Translations under genes and position numbers: made by a program
Notes under the pieces: generated by a model
The model's database searches: none
Told to the model about the DNA's origin: nothing
The model's input: only the letters and a program-made list of their open reading frames with translations
DNA from: Metalysinibacillus saudimassiliensis
Lineage (GTDB): Bacteria > Bacillota > Bacilli > Bacillales_A > Planococcaceae
Assembly: GCA_000935965.1 (NCBI GenBank)
Contig: LN483079.1
Coordinates: forward strand, 1-47,627
Direction: 5' to 3'
DNA length: 47,627 nt
In this document: positions 33,109 through 40,423 of the stretch, piece after piece
How the letters are laid out: each line of letters starts with the position of its first letter
Position numbering within the stretch: position 1 is the first letter of the stretch

Positions 33109-33475
33109 AGGTTATGTAGACATCACAGCGTTGCAGAAAGCGATGTTTGACTACACGCCGGAAAATTGGAAAGACAAAGTCGTAGATCCAGAAGGTCACA
33201 ATAGCCAGCGCGGCACTAAATTTACTGCACGTCGAGGCAATAACATCGAACAAGGTGTAGATAAAGCTCATGACAGACTAAACCTCCACGTGTCATACAT
33301 GGAAGGCACAGAATTAACTAATAAACAAATGCGGTTTAGACTATTGCTTTTAGAGGCTGCTGTTGCTCAGGGTACAGCTAAAAACCTTATGGTAGATAAT
33401 TTTGAGGATATAACATCTATCAACTTTACGGCTGGGTGGCACGACGCAGAAAATCAGCGATTGGTGCTACTGTAG
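33095..33475 (+). CDS. Unknown tail-module protein, possibly fibre-associated
   Basis: 126 residues, overlapping the previous gene by 14 nt. VDITALQKAMFDYTPENWKDKVVDPEGHNSQRGTK, then a helical part LTNKQMRFRLLLLEAAV. Its TAG stop shares a base with the GTG of the Avd-like gene. Function unknown. Confidence 0.6.
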   Translation: MTDSKGYVDITALQKAMFDYTPENWKDKVVDPEGHNSQRGTKFTARRGNNIEQGVDKAHDRLNLHVSYMEGTELTNKQMRFRLLLLEAAVAQGTAKNLMVDNFEDITSINFTAGWHDAENQRLVLL

Positions 33476-33825
33476 TGGGTAATAGAGAGTTTGATTCGCC
33501 ATTATTACAAAAGTCGCTCGATTTTTTAGAAATGATGGAGAAGGTTTATTTACCTAGATACGGCAAAAAAGATAGACGCTTATTAACGAGTAAAACCGAA
33601 AACGCTATGTACGATTTAATAGAAAATGTAACGCATGCACAAAAAGAAATTCGGAATCGTAGGGTTTTACAAGAAAAGATAGATGGCGATTTACAGTATT
33701 TACTGGCGCTTGTACGCATCGCTTGTAATAAAAAATACATCAATCCACAGGCAGCGGCACACGTCCAAAAGAAAATCGAAGAACTTGGTAAAATTTTGGG
33801 CGGTTGGATAAAGATAACGCAATGA
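33475..33825 (+). CDS. avd: Avd-like accessory protein of the diversity-generating retroelement
   Basis: GTG 33475, overlapping the previous stop, gives 116 residues, the usual Avd length; GTG 33436 would add 13 residues. Four amphipathic helices: SPLLQKSLDFLEMMEKVYLP, NAMYDLIENVTHAQKEIRN, LQYLLALVRIACNKK, then the ending HVQKKIEELGKILGGWIK, which is the characteristic C terminus of Avd (four-helix, S23-like). In Bordetella phage BPP-1 Avd is a pentameric, basic partner of the reverse transcriptase needed for mutagenic homing. It lies 21 nt before the template repeat. Confidence 0.88.
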   Translation: MGNREFDSPLLQKSLDFLEMMEKVYLPRYGKKDRRLLTSKTENAMYDLIENVTHAQKEIRNRRVLQEKIDGDLQYLLALVRIACNKKYINPQAAAHVQKKIEELGKILGGWIKITQ

Positions 33826-33846
33826 CTTCATAGGGTTACGACTGTT

Positions 33847-33939
33847 AGCACTAACCGTACCATTCGCGGCAACAATTCAGCTCGGAACTGGAATTGGAAC
33901 AACGCGACGAATCGCAATTCGAATATCGGTTGGCGCCCG
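33847..33939 (+). repeat. DGR template repeat (TR) and downstream spacer RNA region
   Basis: 93 bp matching 35703-35795 without gaps at 80 of 93 positions. 11 of the 13 differences are at adenines here; the other two are T. Template codons are rich in AAC/AAT, the type that can mutate to most amino acids. The 142-nt stretch between TR and the RT start (33940-34081) has hairpins (ACTTAG 33958-33963 with CTAAGT 33978-33983, and CGCC-AGT-GGCG near 34018-34028). Its length is close to the spacer RNA that primes cDNA synthesis in BPP-1. No protein is encoded across TR. Confidence 0.93.
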
Positions 33940-34081
33940 CCTTGTTAGATTAAATGAACTTAGTTGACTACGGTTTGCTAAGTCACCGCTCTTAACTTCA
34001 AGGGAGACGTAATCCTTCGCCAGTGGCGTAAACACATGAATAGTTATTGTGCCTACCAATAGAGAGATAAATGGAGCCATA

Positions 34082-35140
34082 ATGACGAAAACTTTTGATA
34101 ATTTATATGAAGAACTAACCTCTTACGAAAATTTGGAAAAAGCCTTAAACAAAGTAATGTCAAGAGGCAGGCAATACAGAAAACGCGCCGTTAGATTTAA
34201 TATGTATCGTGAGAAGAATCTGCTAGCGATACAAAAAAGTCTGAAGGATCACACGTACACCGTCAAACCATACATCAAATTTTGGGTAAACGACCCGAAG
34301 AAGAGACTGATATATGCACCTCAGTTAGAAGATAAGATTGTCCAATTGGCGGTACACAACATCCTGGAAAAGATTTATAAAGACGTCTTTATTTCAGATT
34401 CTTATGCGTGCCAAAAAGAAAAAGGTACGCTCGCTGCAGTCAACTCAGTGCAACGTGATATGCGTATCGCTGAGAGAGAATTTAGTGAGCCTTACATTGT
34501 TTCTGTCGATGTTAGCAAATTCTTCTACCGCATCAATCGCTACGCACTAAAACGTAGCGTCAGGAAGAAAATAAAGTGTAGAAATACACTGTGGCTGATT
34601 GACTTAATCATTGATAGCAGTCCAGATGGCGATGTTGGCATACCATTAGGAAATGTCACGTCGCAAGATTTTGCTAACCTCACGCTTAATGAGATAGATC
34701 AGTACGTACAACGATTTTTAGGTATACGCTACTACACGCGCTATATGGATGACATGATAGCCATTGTAGACGGCAAAGAAAAAGCTAAGTGGCTAAAGGT
34801 AATGATTTGTAACAGGCTAGAAACTCACTTAGCGCTAGAAGCCAATCCGAAAAAGTCGCAAATTTTTCCGCTCAGTCAGGGTGTCAATGCGTATGGTTAT
34901 AAAATATGGACGACGCACAAATTAGTGCGGGACCAATCCAAAAGAAAAATGAAGCGGCGCATCAAGGCGATGCACCGCAAGTTAGAGAATGGACAAATGG
35001 AGTTGGAGGACGTAGTACAAGCGGTTAATTCTTGGCTTGGACATGCACGTCACTCTAACTCTTTTAATTTGTGTAAAAAGATTTTTGAGAAATACGAGTA
35101 TATAAAAATCGAAGGAGATGAGTATTTTGGCAACAGGTGA
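34082..35140 (+). CDS. DGR reverse transcriptase
   Basis: Start at ATG 34082 (GGAG 5 nt upstream) rather than GTG 34049; 352 residues. RT motifs: YIVSVDVSKFFYRIN (motif A), GIPLGNVTSQDFANLTLNEID (motif B, with the GxxxSQ form typical of DGR and not the QGxxSP of group II introns), YTRYMDDMIAI (motif C, catalytic YMDD). A thumb-like C-terminal domain ends with SWLGHARHSNSFNLCKKIF. No maturase or endonuclease domain. It copies TR RNA with adenine misincorporation and donates the cDNA to VR. The gene ends 14 nt inside the target gene. Confidence 0.96.
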   Translation: MTKTFDNLYEELTSYENLEKALNKVMSRGRQYRKRAVRFNMYREKNLLAIQKSLKDHTYTVKPYIKFWVNDPKKRLIYAPQLEDKIVQLAVHNILEKIYKDVFISDSYACQKEKGTLAAVNSVQRDMRIAEREFSEPYIVSVDVSKFFYRINRYALKRSVRKKIKCRNTLWLIDLIIDSSPDGDVGIPLGNVTSQDFANLTLNEIDQYVQRFLGIRYYTRYMDDMIAIVDGKEKAKWLKVMICNRLETHLALEANPKKSQIFPLSQGVNAYGYKIWTTHKLVRDQSKRKMKRRIKAMHRKLENGQMELEDVVQAVNSWLGHARHSNSFNLCKKIFEKYEYIKIEGDEYFGNR

Positions 35141-37442
35141 TTTAGTTAAATTAGGTGCGTTGTACGTTGGAGGCGCCGTAAAAGCAAGGCCTCAAAAACC
35201 TTGGCGCAACGACACGGCAGCGCCTGGAAGCAGTGGTAATGGAGATATACCAAGCTATAGCGCAGGGCAAACAATTGAAATCAAAGACACACCGTCAAAT
35301 ACCGCTAATCAAATCCATTGGCGAGAAGTGATTGAGGGCAATAAAAAATACCTCATTTGTGACCGCAACCTTTTGGTTAATATTTCATGGAACGACTTAA
35401 ACGCTCAAGAGTTAGTCGAAGGTAAAAAAGTCGCGATTGACGGACAGGAGTATTTGTTACGTATCATGACGGGCGGAGAGGAAAAAAGGGAAGGAGGAAC
35501 AGGGAGCTCTTACGGCGGAGGGAAACTTCCGAACGAATGGGATAGATGGATTGTGAACGAAGCAAACTTACCTGGACTACCAAAACCTACAGCCACGGAC
35601 TTGGACACCGACCAGACGGCCACAGACTTAAATGGAGCGCACAATCAACTTTGGAACTGGTTGTACGTCTACTCTTGGTGTCAAGACGTATATAAGCATA
35701 ACAGCACTTACCGTACCTATCGCGGCGGCAATTCGGCTCGGTACTGGACTTGGAACAACGCGACGACTCGCTATTCGCATGTCGGGTGGCGCCCGGTCCT
35801 TGAAGTTCTGAACTCTGCCCCTCTGATCACTGGCGGTTCGCAAAATTTGGGCAATAAAACAGGTCCATTCAGCGTAGTTTATCAAGTGAGTGACCCAGAA
35901 GGACATGCCGTTAATGTCACAGAAAAAATCAATGGGAAAATCGTGCGTACACAAACAGGCGTGCCTCAAAAACAAAATTTAGAATTGGCAGTAACGCTTG
36001 ATCAGTGGGCATCTGTACCACTCAACCAACAATCGACAATCGAAATCGAAGCGATCGATGAAAAAGGTGCGAAATCAACACGCTTGTACACTTTCACAAA
36101 AACAAATGCGCCGCCTACAGCTAAAACAGTAGAACCTAAAGGTAATCTACAGGAAATCGCTATCGTGTCTACGATTACACCTACATTTGTATATCAATTC
36201 ACAGACAGCGACCCTGGCGACATCCAAACAGCAATGCAATTAATCGTCGAAGACACAAATGGCAATGTGGTTCACGATTCGCTAAAAAAACAAACCGCAC
36301 AATCATTTTACCAATTGCCAGATAACGCAAAATTAGAGTGGGGCGTACGTTACAAGTGGCGTGTGCGTGTGTGGGATAAATACGATGTACCATCAAACTA
36401 CACGTTCGACGAGTTTTTTCTTCCCAATCGACCGCCTAACGTATCAAATCTGCGTCCAGGCAGTAAAGACAAAGATGCACCAGAGGGCGCATCGTTAACA
36501 CCAACGTTTGAATGGGATTTTGAGGACTTGGACCTTGAGGCGCAAGCGGCCTATCAATTAGTAGTACGCACAGCAGATACAGATGCGGAAATTTATAATA
36601 CTAGCAAAATTCACAAAAACGTAAAGTCGCACACTGTACCTAACTTTGTTTTAACGCAAGGTGCTGCGTATTACGCTCAGGTAACCGTATGGGACCCAAA
36701 TGGTTTGGAAGGTGTAAGTGATAAAGCGTATATCGTTACTAACGCTACTCCTACAGCGCCGATATTAACAACGCCTATCAATAACTACCGCACGACACTA
36801 AAGCCTACACTTAGCGGCATAGTAGGCACGGATAAAGAGGATGATGGTCAGCACTTTGTTGTGCAAATCTCTAAAAACCATGACTTTACAGGAGAGGTAT
36901 TAACGCATCGTTCGGACGAAAAGCGAGCAGGATGGAAAGTCAACGGCTACGACATCCCTGAAGGCGGCGTTAAAAACGACCAATCGGGACAACCTGTGTC
37001 GTACACTCTACAAGAGCAGATTGACAAGAACACTAAATATTATTGGCGCATGGCGGCTATTGATGCTAGTACAAAAGCAATTGGTAAATACGGAGATGTG
37101 CGTTATATCCGTGCTGGTAATAAATTAGCATACGATACTTTAGTGCACCCGATTGACACAGGAGCTGTAGCAGCTAATCGTGTATTAGTTGCGTTAGATT
37201 ATGCGTTAGCATCTGATGGTAGTAACCCAGCAGCCATTAAAGTGTGGATTTGCAATAATGCAAATGATGTAAAGCCAACGTGGGAAGATATGACGACAGA
37301 TTTCATTAATATGGACTACCACACATTCACAAATAACGAGAAAACAGCAGAAACATGGGCTGTTGCGTTAAAAGTAGAAATTGTAGCCAACGACACGATG
37401 GGAGAAATCTTTGTCGCTTCACATGGCTTCACCTTTGATTAA
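35127..37442 (+). CDS. DGR target: variable receptor-binding tail protein
   Basis: Start at TTG 35127, which has AAGGAG 9 nt upstream; ATG 35118 abuts that site. 771 residues. N-terminal part (1-100) has a repeated-loop beta region; residues about 150-235 form a C-type-lectin-like domain ending GWRPVLEVL, with the variable repeat at residues 193-223. After it come several Ig/FN3-like domains (SVVYQVSDPEGHAVNV, NAPPTAKTVEPKGNL, NRPPNVSNLRPGSKD, NATPTAPILTTPINN). It probably sits at the tail tip and binds the host surface. The variable domain is internal, not at the C terminus as in Mtd. Confidence 0.9.
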   Translation: MATGDLVKLGALYVGGAVKARPQKPWRNDTAAPGSSGNGDIPSYSAGQTIEIKDTPSNTANQIHWREVIEGNKKYLICDRNLLVNISWNDLNAQELVEGKKVAIDGQEYLLRIMTGGEEKREGGTGSSYGGGKLPNEWDRWIVNEANLPGLPKPTATDLDTDQTATDLNGAHNQLWNWLYVYSWCQDVYKHNSTYRTYRGGNSARYWTWNNATTRYSHVGWRPVLEVLNSAPLITGGSQNLGNKTGPFSVVYQVSDPEGHAVNVTEKINGKIVRTQTGVPQKQNLELAVTLDQWASVPLNQQSTIEIEAIDEKGAKSTRLYTFTKTNAPPTAKTVEPKGNLQEIAIVSTITPTFVYQFTDSDPGDIQTAMQLIVEDTNGNVVHDSLKKQTAQSFYQLPDNAKLEWGVRYKWRVRVWDKYDVPSNYTFDEFFLPNRPPNVSNLRPGSKDKDAPEGASLTPTFEWDFEDLDLEAQAAYQLVVRTADTDAEIYNTSKIHKNVKSHTVPNFVLTQGAAYYAQVTVWDPNGLEGVSDKAYIVTNATPTAPILTTPINNYRTTLKPTLSGIVGTDKEDDGQHFVVQISKNHDFTGEVLTHRSDEKRAGWKVNGYDIPEGGVKNDQSGQPVSYTLQEQIDKNTKYYWRMAAIDASTKAIGKYGDVRYIRAGNKLAYDTLVHPIDTGAVAANRVLVALDYALASDGSNPAAIKVWICNNANDVKPTWEDMTTDFINMDYHTFTNNEKTAETWAVALKVEIVANDTMGEIFVASHGFTFD
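35703..35795 (+). repeat. DGR variable repeat (VR)
   Basis: 31 codons (residues 193-223 of the target protein) aligned to the template at 33847-33939. Changed codons, template to VR: AAC-TAC, ATT-TAT, AAC-GGC, TCA-TCG, AAC-TAC, AAT-ACT, AAT-ACT, AAT-TAT, AAT-CAT, ATC-GTC and GGT-GGG. The last 9 bases, TGGCGCCCG, are GC-rich and identical and probably form the initiation-of-homing sequence. Homology stops sharply at both ends. Confidence 0.95.
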
Positions 37443-37470
37443 GGAACTTAGTTAAACGCCGAGTTCCTTT
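37441..37470 (+). terminator. Weak terminator after the DGR target gene
   Basis: AAGGAACT (37441-37448) pairs with AGTTCCTT (37462-37469), beginning in the stop codon, followed by only TTTTAG. It may reduce rather than stop transcription into the small genes that follow. Confidence 0.5.
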
Positions 37471-37497
37471 TAGTATGCACCGAAAGGGGGTGATAAA

Positions 37498-37758
37498 ATG
37501 GCATTAAAATTTTTAGCTAAGGTATCGCTGGAAACGGAGCGAGCGAAGCAGGATGTGAAGGATGCGCTGCCAGGACGTCTTGTGGAGTTGGAATCAAACA
37601 ATCTCCAGTTGATGGCTGCATTAGCGGAATCTTACGAAACAACGGTAAAACTAACAAAAGAAAACGAAGGATTAAAAAAAGAAATTGCGAACAGTGAAAC
37701 ACGTACGATGTTAGCGATTGCGGAAATTTACGAAATGAACGAAGAAAAGGGGGCGTAA
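37498..37758 (+). CDS. Small coiled-coil tail-end protein
   Basis: 86 residues with AAAGGGGGTG upstream. Mostly one amphipathic helix (LVELESNNLQLMAALAESYETTVKLTKENEGLKKEIA). Small proteins of this kind follow the tail fibre genes in Bacillus phages. Role unknown. Confidence 0.65.
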   Translation: MALKFLAKVSLETERAKQDVKDALPGRLVELESNNLQLMAALAESYETTVKLTKENEGLKKEIANSETRTMLAIAEIYEMNEEKGA

Positions 37759-37760
37759 AA

Positions 37761-37871
37761 ATGGCTGTAGTATATCAAAAACTAATTGAGGCAGGTCTAC
37801 GTAAACTAGACGACGTACAACCTAAAGCACTGCGAGATCAAGTAGAGTTACTTTTAAATCAAAATAAATAA
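37761..37871 (+). CDS. XkdX-like short protein
   Basis: 36 residues starting 2 nt after the previous stop (AAAGGGGGCG upstream). MAVVYQKLIEAGLRKLDDVQPKAL has the length and pattern of the XkdX/CD1375-type proteins that follow fibre genes in PBSX-like phages. Function unknown. Confidence 0.6.
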   Translation: MAVVYQKLIEAGLRKLDDVQPKALRDQVELLLNQNK

Positions 37872-37878
37872 TTATTTA

Positions 37879-37909
37879 CAACCTCCCATGTATATGGGAG
37901 GTTGCTTGT
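37879..37909 (+). terminator. Strong terminator at the end of the tail operon
   Basis: CAACCTCCCAT (37879-37889) and ATGGGAGGTTG (37894-37904) form a perfect 11-bp stem with a 4-nt loop, followed by CTTGTTTT. Confidence 0.9.
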
Positions 37910-37937
37910 TTTAAACACAAAATAAAGGGTGAGGTAT

Positions 37938-38336
37938 ATGGATATGATTGACTATCTAACAAGTCTAATGGATAACCACAACACCAAGTTGTACTTATTG
38001 CTCGTTGTTGTAATCATTGCAAACTGTATTGATTTTGCATTAGGTGTACTCAATGCGCAATTTAACGCAAGCATTGCATTTAGTACACAAAAAGCGATAC
38101 ACGGATTGACACGCAAGGTAGGTGTGTTTTGCTTATTGGTAATCTTTTTGCCGTTAGCATTGATGGCATTGCCATTTGAGATTGCTGTGACATCGTATTT
38201 TGTATTATGCATGGGCTACATATTTTTCGAATGCAAAAGCATCATGGCTCATTTAGGGTTAACAGATGACGAAAATAAAACGGGTGAATTATTTATTGAC
38301 TTTTTAAAAAAGATGATGGAAGGGAGCAAAAAATAA
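37938..38336 (+). CDS. Holin
   Basis: 132 residues from ATG 37938 (ATG 37944 also possible; GGTGAGG upstream). Hydrophobic segments at about 18-38 (LYLLLVVVIIANCIDFALGVL), 62-80 (VGVFCLLVIFLPLALMALP) and 82-100 (AVTSYFVLCMGYIFFEC), then a charged C terminus, match the phage_holin_4/toxin-secretion type. It makes membrane lesions that let the endolysin reach the wall. It precedes the endolysin with one small gene between. Confidence 0.85.
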   Translation: MDMIDYLTSLMDNHNTKLYLLLVVVIIANCIDFALGVLNAQFNASIAFSTQKAIHGLTRKVGVFCLLVIFLPLALMALPFEIAVTSYFVLCMGYIFFECKSIMAHLGLTDDENKTGELFIDFLKKMMEGSKK

Positions 38337-38455
38337 TGGAAAATAAAACAGAATGCGTTGTATGTTGCAAAGAAATTAACGTACTAGAAACATTTAACGG
38401 CGAAATGATGTGCCAGGACTGTTACAATGCGCCAGAAAACGAGGTGTTTGAGTAA
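38336..38455 (+). CDS. Small zinc-ribbon protein between holin and endolysin
   Basis: 39 residues. The ATG overlaps the holin stop (TAATG), and its own stop overlaps the endolysin ATG (TAATG again). CVVCC and MMCQDC give two CxxC pairs, a minimal zinc ribbon. Translational coupling across three lysis genes is clear from the overlaps. Function unknown. Confidence 0.65.
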   Translation: MENKTECVVCCKEINVLETFNGEMMCQDCYNAPENEVFE

Positions 38456-39309
38456 TGCCTATCAACGTACTAATGACACGTACAACAGATATCTACGTGG
38501 GATTGTCGGAGCGAGCTGTGTACGCAAATACACACAAAGCCGTACTATTTATCTCATATCACCTTAATGCAGCTACCGCATTAGCAAAAGGCTATGAAGA
38601 CTTTACGTACCCTACGTTAAACAACGATACAATCTCAGGGCGTGATACATATCACGGTGCGGTACTACCTGCATTACGACAGCTCAATCAAATTAATCGC
38701 GGTAAAAAAGTGGCTAATTTTGCAGTGTTACGCGAAACAAATATGCCAGCAGTGCTTGTCGAGTTAGGGTTTATCACTAATGCTGCAGAGTACGACACGA
38801 TTGCTGGTAAAGCTAACTTTGAGTTGTTGGCGCAAACGCATGCCGCAGCAATCAAAAAAACGCTGATGCAACTAGGTAAACCAAATGGGCCGGTTTGTTT
38901 AGACGCTGGGCACGGTGGACGTGACCCAGGGGCGGTAGCGAATGGGCACACCGAAGCGGCTTATGTATTGCGCTTTACTAAGCGAGTCAAAGAAATTTTG
39001 TTAGGTAGCAAACCAACAGTTGAAGAAAAAACAAAAGAACCAGAAGTAGAAATTATAAAAGAGGTGCTGAAGGATATGAAATTAAATAATACAACGCGCA
39101 AGGACATTCAGGCGCTTAACAACCAAGCTGTAAAAAACGGTTTATTCACTAAATTAATCGTAAATAAAGCGGAGTGGGAAAAAGTCAAAGATTCGCCTAA
39201 CTGGGCAGACAAATACAACGCTGTACCTCTAGAGGATATGACTGACGATGACCTTAAAAACAAAACATTGTCATACTTTTTACGCAAGGAGATTAAGAAT
39301 AATGGATAA
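38455..39309 (+). CDS. Endolysin: circularly permuted Amidase_3 N-acetylmuramoyl-L-alanine amidase
   Basis: 284 residues. All Amidase_3 elements are present but in rotated order. The protein starts with the second part of the fold: INVLMTRTTDIYVGLSERA, SYHLNAA (zinc His36), RGKKVANFAVLRETNMPA, and VELGFITN (catalytic Glu103). Only then, at about 147-184, comes the segment that normally begins these enzymes: VCLDAGHGGRDPGAVANG (zinc His153), TEAAY (zinc Glu167), VLRFTKRVKEILL. A lysine/glutamate linker and a 75-residue helical C-terminal region of unknown, perhaps wall-binding, role follow. It should cleave the sugar-peptide bond of peptidoglycan. The frame is unbroken. Confidence 0.9.
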   Translation: MPINVLMTRTTDIYVGLSERAVYANTHKAVLFISYHLNAATALAKGYEDFTYPTLNNDTISGRDTYHGAVLPALRQLNQINRGKKVANFAVLRETNMPAVLVELGFITNAAEYDTIAGKANFELLAQTHAAAIKKTLMQLGKPNGPVCLDAGHGGRDPGAVANGHTEAAYVLRFTKRVKEILLGSKPTVEEKTKEPEVEIIKEVLKDMKLNNTTRKDIQALNNQAVKNGLFTKLIVNKAEWEKVKDSPNWADKYNAVPLEDMTDDDLKNKTLSYFLRKEIKNNG

Positions 39310-39511
39310 CAAAACCATCCAAAATAACTTTAGATACCACCCACCAAAGGAAGGCCAGGCGGAAAAGTACGAACTGATCCGCAACGAAGCGAAACATTTA
39401 GCAGAGTTAATTGCAGGGTTATGCCCAGGTAGTCGAGAAAAAGCCTTAGCGCTAACAAATTTAGAGCAAGCTACGATGTGGGCCAATGCCTCTATCGCGC
39501 GAAATGAATAG
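39302..39511 (+). CDS. Acb2/Tad1-hairpin-like protein, probable anti-CBASS sponge
   Basis: ATG 39302, overlapping the endolysin end by 8 nt; 69 residues. FRYHPPKEGQAEKYELIRNEA, LCPGSREKALALTNLE and QATMWANASIARNE follow the Acb2 pattern (FRYH-P, IR, P-x-x-REK-x-x-AL, LE-x-A-MWANA-IAR). Acb2 hexamers bind cyclic di- and trinucleotides and so block CBASS effectors. This copy is the full family length and keeps the conserved ends. Ligand choice cannot be told from sequence. It marks the start of an accessory block. Confidence 0.82.
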   Translation: MDNKTIQNNFRYHPPKEGQAEKYELIRNEAKHLAELIAGLCPGSREKALALTNLEQATMWANASIARNE

Positions 39512-39516
39512 TTAGC

Positions 39517-39557
39517 AAAAGCCGTTACTTCTTATAAAAGAGGTAGCGGCTTTTTTT
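39517..39557 (+). terminator. Terminator after the lysis/Acb2 operon
   Basis: AAAAGCCGTTACTT pairs with AGGTAGCGGC (GU allowed) and runs into TTTTTTT. Confidence 0.85.
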
Positions 39558-39580
39558 ATGCCTAAAAAACTTTCAATAAT

Positions 39581-39626
39581 TTAACCCGTATAGGTTGAAT
39601 ATTTAACCTATACGGGTTAATATAAG
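39581..39626 (+). promoter_or_regulatory. Promoter with 16-bp operator dyad, copy 1
   Basis: TTGAAT (39595-39600), 17 bp, TAATAT (39618-39623). A perfect inverted repeat, TTAACCCGTATAGGTT (39581-39596), 8 bp, AACCTATACGGGTTAA (39605-39620), covers the whole promoter core. A homodimeric repressor is the natural reader. The same arrangement recurs at 40424-40466. Confidence 0.8.
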
Positions 39627-39630
39627 GGTA

Positions 39631-39691
39631 GTTAAGAAAGAGGCAATCAACTGCCGCTGGCGGAATGGACGAGAAACACGCTAGTCTTAAC
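39631..39691 (+). ncRNA. Structured leader RNA, copy 1 (three-way junction)
   Basis: Outer stem GTTAAGA (39631-39637) with TCTTAAC (39685-39691). Hairpin 1 is GGCA (39642-39645) with TGCC (39652-39655). Hairpin 2 is CTGGCG (39657-39662) with CGCTAG (39679-39684) around a purine-rich 16-nt loop. Copy 2 at 40474-40534 differs at paired positions in a pair-preserving way. No known riboswitch class recognised. It sits just upstream of the AAAGGGGAT ribosome site of the next gene. Confidence 0.7.
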
Positions 39692-39717
39692 TAAATAAAA
39701 TCAAAGGGGATATTAAA

Positions 39718-39888
39718 ATGCTGACAATGGACAGCGACGTAGTAATGATTGGAAATAAAATGTTAACAGAGTTTGATTGCAAATGTAAACCAACTTGTGA
39801 TCAAAGAGATTACAAGTTGGTCGAGAAAAAACCAAAGAAATCGCATAAAGAAATTGTATGGCAAGGTGCATTGGAGGTTTTAATATGA
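39718..39888 (+). CDS. Small unknown accessory protein
   Basis: 56 residues, ATG 39718 with AAAGGGGAT upstream, first gene behind leader RNA copy 1. Contains CKCKPTC, a cysteine cluster that could bind metal, and a basic C-terminal half (KKPKKSHKEIV). It overlaps the next gene by ATGA. No family recognised; anti-defence or host-takeover candidate by position. Confidence 0.6.
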   Translation: MLTMDSDVVMIGNKMLTEFDCKCKPTCDQRDYKLVEKKPKKSHKEIVWQGALEVLI

Positions 39889-40142
39889 CAAAAGGTAAAA
39901 ACACATGCTTGGCCGAGGATTGTAACAATCCCTTATTAAGTAATAATCCTCTACAAAAGTATTGCTCTAACAGGTGCAAGTGGCGTCATTATCGACGCAA
40001 AAAAATGGACAGCCGCATCAAAGAAGAAAAATGCCCTCAATGCGGAGGGCCTAAAGAAAATGAAAACCGCACTTATTGTAATGAGTGCGCAGCGTATTAC
40101 CAAAGAAGGTATTACGCAAATAAAGGAAATGGAGATAAATAA
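39885..40142 (+). CDS. Double zinc-ribbon small protein
   Basis: ATG 39885 (ATGA overlap; TTGGAGG upstream); 85 residues, very basic. Two cysteine sets: C-x4-C...YCSNRC, and CPQCGG...YCNEC. The pattern CSNRCKWRHYRRKK resembles the FCS/HNH-associated zinc fingers of phage regulators. Likely a nucleic-acid-binding protein. Confidence 0.65.
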   Translation: MTKGKNTCLAEDCNNPLLSNNPLQKYCSNRCKWRHYRRKKMDSRIKEEKCPQCGGPKENENRTYCNECAAYYQRRYYANKGNGDK

Positions 40143-40143
40143 A

Positions 40144-40347
40144 ATGAAAAAATACAGCATAGACGAAATTTTTACAATGTCAGAAGCGGCGGAACGCTAC
40201 GGCATCAACATAGACACAATTAAAAGCCGAGTGCGTACATCGTCAGCACGACCAGAGCGCTTTGACAGCTGGTTGGAGTTGGGTATTATCCGTAAGTCGG
40301 GCAAGACTTGGCTACTAACTGACGATTTTATGAAGCAATTCGAGTAA
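40144..40347 (+). CDS. Small helix-turn-helix protein
   Basis: ATG 40144 chosen over two upstream in-frame ATGs (40129 and 40060, the latter inside the zinc-ribbon gene); 67 residues. TMSEAAERYGINIDTIKSRVR is an HTH, followed by a wing (GIIRKSGKTWLLTDDFMKQF). This is the small excisionase/HTH_17-like fold often used for autoregulation. It is a plausible reader of the operator dyads at 39581 and 40424. Confidence 0.7.
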   Translation: MKKYSIDEIFTMSEAAERYGINIDTIKSRVRTSSARPERFDSWLELGIIRKSGKTWLLTDDFMKQFE

Positions 40348-40357
40348 AAACGTAACA

Positions 40358-40386
40358 AAAAAAGCCCTGGTAAATAAGGGCTTTTT
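40358..40386 (+). terminator. Terminator between the two accessory transcription units
   Basis: AAAAGCCCT and AGGGCTTTTT form a 9-bp stem around GGTAAAT, followed by a T run. Confidence 0.9.
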
Positions 40387-40423
40387 CTTTTTGTGTATAA
40401 AACATTTAAAAAACCTTAAATAT

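Noticed and set aside
34082..35140. RT as a group II intron, retron or Abi-type enzyme
   Set aside because: GxxxSQ in motif B, absence of maturase/HNH domains, and the adjacent TR/VR/Avd set point to a DGR.
39631..39691. Known riboswitch or hammerhead ribozyme
   Set aside because: No CUGAUGA core, and no preQ1, SAM, TPP or similar consensus could be matched.
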